From Streptomyces sp. S.PNR 29 (GTDB lineage: Bacteria > Actinomycetota > Actinomycetes > Streptomycetales > Streptomycetaceae), in assembly GCF_030386795.1 (NCBI RefSeq), contig NZ_JANUQM010000006.1, forward strand, positions 250,601 through 314,600: DNA of 64,000 nucleotides. Reading direction: 5' to 3'. This document shows, piece after piece, positions 57,498 to 64,000 of this stretch. The position numbers and the translations under genes are program-made. Position 1 is the stretch's first letter, and each line of letters begins with the position of its first letter. The notes under the pieces are model-generated. The model was not told the DNA's origin. It saw nothing but the letters and a program-made list of their open reading frames with translations, and made no database searches.

Positions 57498-57561
57498 CTC
57501 AGTTGGTTAGAGCAGCTGACTCTTAATCAGCGGGTCCGGGGTTCGAGTCCCTGGCGGCGCA
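57488..57561 (+). tRNA. tRNA-Lys (CTT)
   Basis: Cloverleaf: acceptor GCGCCGC pairs with GCGGCGC, D-arm TAGCTCAGTTGGTTAGAGC, anticodon stem GCTGA/TCAGC with loop CTCTTAA (CTT at 57522-57524), T-arm GGGTTCGAGTCCC region, discriminator A. CCA is not encoded. TAAGGT about 20 nt upstream is a plausible -10. Confidence 0.97.
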
Positions 57562-57567
57562 CGATGT

Positions 57568-57615
57568 CGATGGCGAGGCATGTTCGCGAAAGAGCGCGAA
57601 CCGGCCTCGCCATCG
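57568..57615 (+). terminator. Terminator after tRNA-Lys
   Basis: CGATGGCGAGGC pairs with GCCTCGCCATCG (12 bp), with an inner TTCGCG/CGCGAA stem. Starts 7 nt after the tRNA. Confidence 0.9.
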
Positions 57616-57700
57616 TCGTGTCTGCGCGGCTGCACCGCGCGCTGTGGGAGCCCCGCCACCCACCCCCTTACCGGGGGCCACGGTGACCGTCGGCCGGAGG

Positions 57701-59014
57701 TCACCCCGTGGTGATCTTCACCGTCCACGCCCCCGACCCCGTACGCCCCTCCACCTCCACCCGTACGTCCTCCCCCGGCACCGTGAAGCTCTCGCCCAGC
57801 GCGACGGGCGCGTCCGCGAGTGGTGGGTAGACCGAGTCCCCCCAGCAGGCGTCGGTGTGCGGGTGGGCGTCGATCACCTGGATCGGTCCGCCCCCGGACT
57901 CCGCCCGGCTGTGCACCCGGTACACGAGCACGCCCGCCCGGCAGGCGGACGCGTCATTGCCCACCGGCCCGCGCGCCTCGAAGGCGAGGACGCTGTCGTC
58001 CCCGGTGCGCACCACCGCGAGCTTGGTGCCCCGCCCGAGCCCGAAGGCCGGCGCCCCGGCGGCGCCCGTCACCTGCACCCCCGGCCCCGCACCCAGCGGC
58101 TCCAGGGTCAGGCGCGCGGGACCGGCGCCCCGGACGCACGCCACCTGCCGCGGGTCCAGCCAGCCCAGCTTCCACTTGTGCCAGCCGAAGAAATCGGGCG
58201 CGAGTCCGAACTGGCTGCCCATCAGGTCCCAGTCGCCGACGAACGTGTCCCAGTCGCCCTTGCCGTCCACGGGCCGGTGGTACAGGTCCGGCAGGTCGAA
58301 CACGTGCCCGGTCTCATGGGCCAGGACCAGCCGGTCCGGCGGATGGTTCTCGAAGATCGTGACGACCCGCCGGATGTCCGTGCCGTCGGCCCGCAGCGGC
58401 GTGTCCAGATTGACGACCTTCGTCGCGTCCGAGTCGACGCCGGGTGCGTCCGGGTCGGCGACGAAGTAGACGACGTCGTAGCGGGAGAAGTCGACGTGCG
58501 CGTCGGCCACGGCGAGCGCGTCGCGCAGGTACGCGGCCCGGTGCGCGGCACTCCAGTCGCGCTGTATGGCGTACGCGGTGGACGGCTGCGGCATGGCGAG
58601 CCAGCGCCGCAGCGAGTGCGGGCGGAGCGTGAACCGGCCGTAGGAGGCCCGCTGGAAGAAGTCGCCGGTGGCGGGGAAGTGGTCGGCGGCCAGGTCCTGG
58701 GGGGTCGTCAGGGGCTGTGCGTCCGGGAAGGACAGGAAGACCATCACCGCGTCCAGAGCGCGGGTCGGCTGCGGATAGGCGGCGTTCCAGGTGTCCACCC
58801 CCTCCGAGTGGTGGGCGTCGGTGCGTTCCAGGGCACACGGCGCCGGCGAGAAGGAGTCGGCGGCCGAGGGTGCGGTCACCAGGGAGGTCGCGACGAGAGC
58901 CGACATGGTGGTGAACACGGCGGCCGTGCTGCGCAGTCGGGGCCGCACCCCTGCCCGGGCGAGCCCGTCCAGGGCCTCACGGGTCAGTCGCCTCAGGCGG
59001 AGCCGACGCGGCAC
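57701..59014 (-). CDS. Secreted M6-family zinc metalloprotease
   Basis: 437 residues. An N-terminal basic region and hydrophobic signal (STAAVFTTMSALVATSLVTA) suggest secretion. The catalytic motif is VLAHETGHVFDLPDLYH (HExxHxxxxPD), with GDWDLMG as the Met-turn, as in immune-inhibitor-A-like M6 proteases. FLSFPDAQPL and YGRFTLRPH precede it. GTG at 59014 is selected because GGAGG lies 6 nt upstream; a longer frame begins at 59050. A 10-bp palindrome, GTAGTACTAC (59068-59077), lies upstream. Confidence 0.9.
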   Translation of the reverse strand: MPRRLRLRRLTREALDGLARAGVRPRLRSTAAVFTTMSALVATSLVTAPSAADSFSPAPCALERTDAHHSEGVDTWNAAYPQPTRALDAVMVFLSFPDAQPLTTPQDLAADHFPATGDFFQRASYGRFTLRPHSLRRWLAMPQPSTAYAIQRDWSAAHRAAYLRDALAVADAHVDFSRYDVVYFVADPDAPGVDSDATKVVNLDTPLRADGTDIRRVVTIFENHPPDRLVLAHETGHVFDLPDLYHRPVDGKGDWDTFVGDWDLMGSQFGLAPDFFGWHKWKLGWLDPRQVACVRGAGPARLTLEPLGAGPGVQVTGAAGAPAFGLGRGTKLAVVRTGDDSVLAFEARGPVGNDASACRAGVLVYRVHSRAESGGGPIQVIDAHPHTDACWGDSVYPPLADAPVALGESFTVPGEDVRVEVEGRTGSGAWTVKITTG

Positions 59015-59328
59015 AGGAACCTCCGAGTGCGGGTTGGCGGGACACCGCACTCAGCTTGTGTCGGTTTGTAGTACTACGCCCTGTTCGCATGCACCAGACG
59101 GGTGAGCGGCCCCACAATTCCGCCGGGACCGGCACCCCGAACCACTCACGGAACGTCACAACTGGTCGGGGGCCTGAAGAACCCCGCCAGGTATGAGCAG
59201 AAACGATCTGCTGGGAGGGCCGGGCGCTCCAGGACACTGCACAGCGGCTGGAAGGCCTTCGGGTCAGGGCCTATGATCGGCACACTTTCCTGCGCGGACC
59301 GAGATCGAGTGCACTGCGGGAGCGAGCG

Positions 59329-61194
59329 GTGAGCGGAACGTCCGAAGGGTCGACGCCCGCGGCAGACCTCGACCGGTCCGCCGTCACAGAGAGTGACATC
59401 AGCACGCCTCCTCGTGCCGGAACCCTGTCCCCTCCGGCCGAGCCGCCGGACTACCGCTCGGTCTTCACGGCCGCCCCGCTCGCCATGGCCGTCGTCGACC
59501 GCGAGGGTCTGGTCGTCCGCGCCAACGACACGCTCGGGGCACTGCTCGGCAGCGCCCCGGAAGAGCTGGCCGGGCGCCTGGCCGCCGATCTGGTGGACCT
59601 GGCCTCCGACGCCCGTACCTGGCACGCCTATCGCGAGGTGCTGCGCGGTAGGCAGGCCAGGCTGCGCTGCACCCGCCGGCTGAAGTGCTCCGACGGCCGT
59701 TCCCTGTGGGTGCAGGTCTCGGTCGCTCCCCTGCCCGTCGAGGAGCACGGCGTCCTGCTGTCCGTCGCCGACATCAGCGAGCGCCGCGAACTGCAGGCGC
59801 GACTGCGGCACTTGCAGATGCACGACCCCGTGACCCGGCTGCCCAACCGCACGCTGTTCTTCGAACGCCTGTCGGCCGCGCTGGAGGCGGAGTCGTACGA
59901 GCACGGCGGTACCGGCCGGATCGGCCTGTGCTATCTGGACCTGGACGGCTTCAAGGCCGTCAACGACACCCTCGGCCACCGCGTCGGAGACCGGCTGCTG
60001 GCCGCCGTGGCCGGGCGGCTCACGCGCTGCGCCGAGGAGGCGGGCCACGCCCGGACGAGCACGCCGCTGGTGGCACGGCTCGGCGGCGACGAGTTCGCGC
60101 TGCTCGTCGAGGACTCGACGGGCACCGAGCAGGTCGCCGACCTCGCCGAGTCGGTGCTGACGGCCCTTCAGGAGCCGTTCGACCTCTCCGGGCAGCGGCT
60201 GTCGGTGTCGGCGTCGATCGGTGTCGTGGAGCGTCGCGCGGCCGGGACCACACCCACGGCCCTGATGCAGGCGGCCGACACGACCCTGTACTGGGCCAAG
60301 GCCGACGGCAAGGCGCGCTGGACGCTCTTCGACCCCGAGCGCAACGCGCACCGGATGACCCGTCAGGCCCTCGCCTCCACGCTCCGCCCGGCCATCGAGC
60401 GCGGGGAGTTCGCCCTTGAGTACCAGCCGCTCGTGGGTATGGAGGACGGGCGGGTGCGGGGGGTCGAGGCGTTGGTGCGCTGGAATCATCCGCAGTTCGG
60501 CGTGCTGACGCCGAATCGGTTCATCACATTGGCAGAGGAGGACGGTTCGATCGTTCAGCTGGGCCGCTGGGTGTTGCGTACGGCCTGTCGTCAGGCCCGG
60601 CGCTGGCAGGTGGACCACCCCGACGAGCCGCCGATCTTCGTGAGCGTCAATGTGGCGGTACGTCAGGTCTGGGACTCGGACCTGGTGGCGGACGTCGCGG
60701 AGACGCTGGCCGAGACGGGGCTGGCGCCGCACCTGCTCCAGCTGGAGCTCACCGAGTCGGCGGTGATGGGCTCTGCGGGGCGTCCGCTGCAGGCGCTCAG
60801 GGCGCTCAGCGACATGGGCGTGCGCATCGCCATCGACGACTTCGGCACCGGCTACTCGAACCTCGCGTACCTGAGCCGGCTGCCGGTGTCGGTGCTGAAA
60901 CTGGACGGGTCCTTCGTGCGGGGCTTCCAGTACGACGACCGGGATGCCGACCGGGACGCCGTCCGGGACGCCGTCCGGCCGAGTCCGGCCGACGAGGTCA
61001 TCGTCGAGGCGATGATCCAGCTCGCGCACCGCCTGGGGCTGACCGTCACCGCGGAGTGCGTCGAGACCTCGGCGCAGGCGTCCCGGCTGCGTCGCATCGG
61101 CTGTGACACCGGGCAGGGGTGGCTCTACTCCCGTCCGGTGCCGCCGGATCGTATCTCCACGCTTCTGGTGACGCGGACCTGCGGGCAGTCCTAG
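59329..61194 (+). CDS. cdgA: c-di-GMP enzyme CdgA (PAS-GGDEF-EAL)
   Basis: 621 residues. A PAS domain (YRSVFTAAPLAMAVVDREGL to VLLSVADISERRELQARL) is followed by a diguanylate cyclase domain (DPVTRLPNRTLFFERL, YLDLDGFKAVNDTLGHRVGD, RLGGDEFALLV, intact GGDEF) and a phosphodiesterase domain (LEYQPLVGMEDGRVRGVEAL, VRWNHPQFGVLTP, IDDFGTGYSNLAYLSRLPVS). Both active sites look intact. In S. coelicolor the protein at this position is CdgA, linked to development. Its product c-di-GMP is the ligand of BldD. GTG start at 59329 with GGGAGC upstream; no TM segments. Confidence 0.95.
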   Translation: MSGTSEGSTPAADLDRSAVTESDISTPPRAGTLSPPAEPPDYRSVFTAAPLAMAVVDREGLVVRANDTLGALLGSAPEELAGRLAADLVDLASDARTWHAYREVLRGRQARLRCTRRLKCSDGRSLWVQVSVAPLPVEEHGVLLSVADISERRELQARLRHLQMHDPVTRLPNRTLFFERLSAALEAESYEHGGTGRIGLCYLDLDGFKAVNDTLGHRVGDRLLAAVAGRLTRCAEEAGHARTSTPLVARLGGDEFALLVEDSTGTEQVADLAESVLTALQEPFDLSGQRLSVSASIGVVERRAAGTTPTALMQAADTTLYWAKADGKARWTLFDPERNAHRMTRQALASTLRPAIERGEFALEYQPLVGMEDGRVRGVEALVRWNHPQFGVLTPNRFITLAEEDGSIVQLGRWVLRTACRQARRWQVDHPDEPPIFVSVNVAVRQVWDSDLVADVAETLAETGLAPHLLQLELTESAVMGSAGRPLQALRALSDMGVRIAIDDFGTGYSNLAYLSRLPVSVLKLDGSFVRGFQYDDRDADRDAVRDAVRPSPADEVIVEAMIQLAHRLGLTVTAECVETSAQASRLRRIGCDTGQGWLYSRPVPPDRISTLLVTRTCGQS

Positions 61195-61203
61195 CCAGGG
61201 GCG

Positions 61204-62295
61204 TCAGGGCTTGGGGAAGCCGTAGGCGTCCGCGATGAGTTCGTACGAGCGCAGGCGTATGTCGCCGCTGTGGGCGTTGCCGGTGATCATCAACTCGTCG
61301 GCGCCGGTGCGCTTGTGGAGGTCGTCGAGGCCGGAGCGGACCTCGTCGGGCGTGCCGTGGATGACGTTGGCGTTCCAGGAGTCGACGAACTCGCGCTCCA
61401 GCGTGTTGAACTCGTAGGCCTCCGCCTCCTCCGGGGTGGGGACGAGGCCGGGGCGGCCGGTGCGCAGCCGGAGCATGTTCAGGGCGGCGGCCCTCACCTG
61501 GCGGCGGGCCTCCTTCTCGTCGTCGGTGGCGAGGGCGGAGACGCCGATGAGGGCGTACGGCTCGTCGAGGACGGCGGACGGCTGGAAGGACTCCCGGTAC
61601 AGGTCCAGGGCCGGGATGGTGTTCTGCGCCGAGAAGTGGTGGGCGAAGGCGAAGGGCAGTCCGAGGACGCCGGCGAGGCGGGCGCTGAAGCCGGAGGAGC
61701 CCAGCAGCCAGATGGGCGGGCGGTGCGGGGACTGGACGCCGCCCGGGGAGGTGGCCTGGACGGGGCCGGGGACGGCGTGGATGCGGCGGTAGGGGTGGCC
61801 GTCGGGGAAGTCGTCGTCCAGGAAGCGGGTGAGTTCCGCGAGCTGCTGGGGGAAGTCGTCGGCGCCTTCGCCCAGGCGGTCGGTGCGGCGGAGAGCGGCG
61901 GCGGTGGCGCCGTCGGTGCCGGGGGCACGGCCGAGGCCGAGGTCGATGCGGCCGGGGGCCATGGCTTCGAGCGTGCCGAACTGCTCCGCGATGACCAGGG
62001 GGGCGTGGTTGGGGAGCATCACACCGCCGGAGCCGAGGCGGATGCGGGTGGTGTGGGCGGCGAGGTGGGCGAGGATCACCGCGGGGGAGGACGAGGCGAC
62101 GCCGGGCATGGAGTGGTGTTCGGCGACCCAGTAGCGGTGGAAGCCGCGGTGCTCTGCGAGGCGGGACAGGCCGACGCTGGTGCGGAGCGCGTCGGTGGCG
62201 GTGCGGCCGGCGCCGACGGTGACGAGGTCCAGGACGGAGAGGGGGACGGGGGCGGTGCCCTGGGCTGTGCCTCGGATCTCGTCGTCTGCGGTCAC
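61204..62295 (-). CDS. LLM-class flavin-dependent oxidoreductase (luciferase-like)
   Basis: 363 residues. Bacterial-luciferase-like TIM barrel with VPLSVLDLVTVGAG, EHRGFHRYWVAEHHSMPGVA, IRLGSGGVMLPNHAPLVIAE, RIDLGLGRAPGTDG and WLLGSSGFSARLAGVLGLPF. These FMN-dependent monooxygenases act on varied substrates; this subgroup (alkanal monooxygenase-like) has no assigned one. GTG at 62295 with CAGGAGGCA upstream; the frame continues open into the repeat region but is not coding there. Convergent with cdgA, 9 nt apart. Confidence 0.9.
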   Translation of the reverse strand: MTADDEIRGTAQGTAPVPLSVLDLVTVGAGRTATDALRTSVGLSRLAEHRGFHRYWVAEHHSMPGVASSSPAVILAHLAAHTTRIRLGSGGVMLPNHAPLVIAEQFGTLEAMAPGRIDLGLGRAPGTDGATAAALRRTDRLGEGADDFPQQLAELTRFLDDDFPDGHPYRRIHAVPGPVQATSPGGVQSPHRPPIWLLGSSGFSARLAGVLGLPFAFAHHFSAQNTIPALDLYRESFQPSAVLDEPYALIGVSALATDDEKEARRQVRAAALNMLRLRTGRPGLVPTPEEAEAYEFNTLEREFVDSWNANVIHGTPDEVRSGLDDLHKRTGADELMITGNAHSGDIRLRSYELIADAYGFPKP

Positions 62296-62860
62296 GGTGG
62301 CTGCCTCCTGTTGTACGCCGTGCACGGTCCGTCCGGCGTTAACAGGAGGCTGTCCCCGCTTATTCCGTCGACCCAGGTCTTCGCCCCCGCCGCCCCTACC
62401 CGTTCCCATCCCCAGGGGCTCCGCCCCTTCGACCCCACCAGGGGCTCCGCCCCTGAAACCCCGGCGGGGACTGAGTCCCCTGCACCCCTGGCGGGGTTGC
62501 TCCGGCCCCGGGTCCCCGCGGGGCTCCGCCCCCTGTCCCTCTGGCGGGGTCGCCCCGGCCCTGAATCCCGGCCGGGGACTGCGTCCCTCGCACCCCTCAC
62601 GGCCCACTCCCCCCGTCCCCTGCACCCCTCACGGGGCCGCTTCACCCCTGGATCCCGACCGGAGACCCCACCCCCTTCCCCCTGCCGGTTTATGCCGCTG
62701 CAGGCGGGTGGGCTGGACAGCAGTCCCCCAGCGAGCAGATCGGCGCGATTGCGCCGTTCCCGGTGGGCGTGGGCAGGAGGGGGCAGGTCCGTGCCGACCG
62801 GTTGTGCCCTGCGGGCGGGTTGGTGGAGCTTGGGGGCGGGCCCCCGGCCCCCCGCGCCCC
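62296..62860. repeat. GC-rich intergenic region with repeated hairpins
   Basis: 565 bp without a believable gene. AGGGGCTCCGCCCCT occurs at 62414-62428 and 62440-62454, and GGGGCTCCGCCCC at 62520-62532. GGGGACTGAGTCCCC with CACCCCTGGCGGGG is followed about 110 nt later by GGGGACTGCGTCCC with CACCCCTCACGG, so larger units are repeated too. Open frames through it on the minus strand are Gly/Arg/Pro low-complexity shadows. Such clusters of hairpins are common Streptomyces spacers. Confidence 0.75.
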
Positions 62861-63592
62861 TCACACCTGCACGATCGGCTCCTTGGTGAACAGTGCCCCC
62901 AGTTCCGGCGCGTTCACGCGGCGGTCCGCCAGGCGGAGGGCCTCCCAGACCGTGACCTGGTTGGCGGTGAGGACCGGCTTGCCCAGTTCCTTCTCCAGGG
63001 TCGGGATGTGGGCCGCCGTGTGCAGCGCCGTGTCGGGGAGCAGCAGCGCCTCCGCGTCGGGGCGGTCGGCGGCGCGGGCCAGTGCCAGCACCTCGGACTC
63101 GTCCCACGTGCCGACCTCCGCCGCCGTGATGATCCCCGAGCTGTGGACGCCGGTCACCTCGATGCCGCCGGCCCGCAGGAAGTCGGCGAACAGCGAGGCC
63201 ACGTCCTCCGGATAGGTCGCGCCGATCGCCACCCGCCGCGCCCTCAGCTCCCGTACCGCGTGCACGAAGGCGAAGGACGTCGACGAGGCCGGCATGCCGG
63301 CCGTCTGCGCGAGGGTGCGGACCTGCTCCTGCGCGCCCTCCCAGCCGTGCACGAAGCTGCCGCTGGTGCAGGCCCACACCACCGCCTCGGCGCCCGCGTG
63401 CCGCAGCTCCGCCACGCCCGCCGCGAGCCGCTCGGGCGAGCCCATCTCACGCAGCGCGTCCACCCGGTGCGCGTCCTCGCCGATGTCGGTGTGCACCAGG
63501 TCCACCCGGATGTCGCTTCCCAGCAGCTGCTCGATGCGCGGATAGTCGTCCTCGGCGGAATGGCCCGGGTAGAGGAATCCCAGTGCTGTCAT
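62861..63592 (-). CDS. Maleate-isomerase / Asp-Glu-racemase-like protein, one catalytic Cys missing
   Basis: 243 residues, Asp/Glu/hydantoin racemase superfamily (maleate cis-trans isomerase, arylmalonate decarboxylase). The first catalytic Cys is present (AVVWACTSGSFVHGWEGA). At the second site, where the upstream paralogue has FISCTNLPTYDV, this protein has LLLPDTALHTAAHI, so Cys is replaced by Asp. PVLTANQVTVWEALRLADRR matches the paralogue. Members with one Cys can be decarboxylases or racemases of altered mechanism. ATG overlaps the upstream gene stop (ATGA). Confidence 0.85.
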   Translation of the reverse strand: MTALGFLYPGHSAEDDYPRIEQLLGSDIRVDLVHTDIGEDAHRVDALREMGSPERLAAGVAELRHAGAEAVVWACTSGSFVHGWEGAQEQVRTLAQTAGMPASSTSFAFVHAVRELRARRVAIGATYPEDVASLFADFLRAGGIEVTGVHSSGIITAAEVGTWDESEVLALARAADRPDAEALLLPDTALHTAAHIPTLEKELGKPVLTANQVTVWEALRLADRRVNAPELGALFTKEPIVQV

Positions 63593-64000
63593 GTCCAGCC
63601 TTCCTGCTGCTCTTCGTCTGGCACTTCCGGCAGTACGGGACCGCAGCGCGCCGCCGGATCGGTCAGCGCCTGATACGGCCCTACCGCCCGGGTACCCAGT
63701 CGGCGCAACGCCGCCCACATGGTCACCTGGTTGGCCGAGATCACCGGTATGCGCAGTTCGGCCTCCAGCTGGGGGATCACGTCGTACGTGGGGAGGTTGG
63801 TGCAGCTGATGAACAGCGCGTCGGTGCCGGGACGTACGGCGCTGCGCGCCATGTCCGCCACCTCGCGGTACTTGACCTTCCAGATGTGCCGCGTCAGGCC
63901 CATGAACGCGCACCCGGTGACCAGGACGCCCGCCTCGGCCACGTACTCCTCCAGGGAGCGCGTCACCGACACCGTGTACGGAGTCACCAACGCCACCCGC
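63589..64000 (-). CDS. Maleate-isomerase / Asp-Glu-racemase-like protein (C-terminal part)
   Basis: The 5' end lies beyond the window; 136 or so residues are visible. RVALVTPYTVSVTRSLEEYV, AGVLVTGCAFMGLTRHIWKV, LFISCTNLPTYDVIPQLEAE (second catalytic Cys) and ISANQVTMWAALRRLGTRA identify the maleate isomerase group. The first catalytic Cys would be upstream of the window. It is coupled to the paralogous gene that follows. Confidence 0.85.
   Translation of the reverse strand, partial: RVALVTPYTVSVTRSLEEYVAEAGVLVTGCAFMGLTRHIWKVKYREVADMARSAVRPGTDALFISCTNLPTYDVIPQLEAELRIPVISANQVTMWAALRRLGTRAVGPYQALTDPAARCGPVLPEVPDEEQQEGWT

Noticed and set aside
62292..63377. 361-codon minus-strand frame through the repeat region
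   Set aside because: Runs through palindromic spacer sequence giving Gly/Arg/Pro low complexity and overlaps the racemase-like gene in another frame.

Overview
The window is a high-GC actinobacterial chromosome segment, almost certainly Streptomyces. The evidence is third-position GC in every real gene, GTG/TTG starts, rare TTA codons confined to a few genes, a complete desferrioxamine cluster, an adpA (bldH) gene with a TTA codon, and a CebR/ceb/bglC cello-oligosaccharide cluster. From memory the order des - glmS2 - adpA - ornA - cebR/cebEFG/bglC - cdgA matches the Streptomyces coelicolor core region around SCO2770-SCO2820; no database was consulted. No insertion sequence, phage, CRISPR array or rRNA was seen, so this reads as core chromosome.

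Region by region. 1-4.3 kb: a guanidino-compound locus on the minus strand (Na+/solute symporter, ureohydrolase, start of a TPP enzyme) with a divergent PucR-type regulator. 4.4-11 kb: a putative phosphatase, a CPBP membrane protease with two TTA codons, an MmpS-like lipoprotein, a TesB thioesterase and acyl-CoA dehydrogenase pair, and a two-gene ABC exporter whose ATPase has TTA at codon 7. 11.3-17.7 kb: a divergent TetR regulator and a four-gene leucine/isovalerate catabolic operon (carboxylase beta and alpha, HMG-CoA lyase, acyl-CoA dehydrogenase) with twin palindromic operators. 17.7-25 kb: iron acquisition, with iron boxes before desE (siderophore-binding lipoprotein) and desABCD. 25-33 kb: a Tat-exported acid phosphatase, a small ORF plus glmS2, a universal stress protein, adpA, ornA and tRNA-His.

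33.5-47 kb: carbohydrate uptake. CebR and its operators flank cebEFG-bglC. A convergent five-gene minus-strand operon encodes a second ABC importer with a GH36 alpha-galactosidase and a GH42 beta-galactosidase. A decayed response-regulator fragment lies behind it. 47.4-57.6 kb: less characterised genes, including a spermidine-synthase-like protein, two short related proteins with weak resemblance to primase-polymerase-like domains, a TTA-containing HTH/TPR regulator, a PAP2 membrane enzyme, and a tightly coupled trio of Cas4/RecB-like Fe-S nuclease, unknown 530-residue protein and SF1B helicase. The trio looks like a Dna2 machine split over three genes. 57.5-64 kb: tRNA-Lys, an M6 metalloprotease, the c-di-GMP enzyme CdgA, a luciferase-like monooxygenase, and two coupled maleate-isomerase/Asp-Glu-racemase-like genes, the second cut by the window edge.

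Regulatory themes: bldA/TTA control of four genes, a candidate BldD/AdpA site before adpA and a c-di-GMP enzyme in the same window (c-di-GMP is the BldD ligand), iron-box control of des genes, and local TetR and CebR circuits. The best candidate for something undescribed is the split Dna2-like operon at 52.2-56.3 kb.
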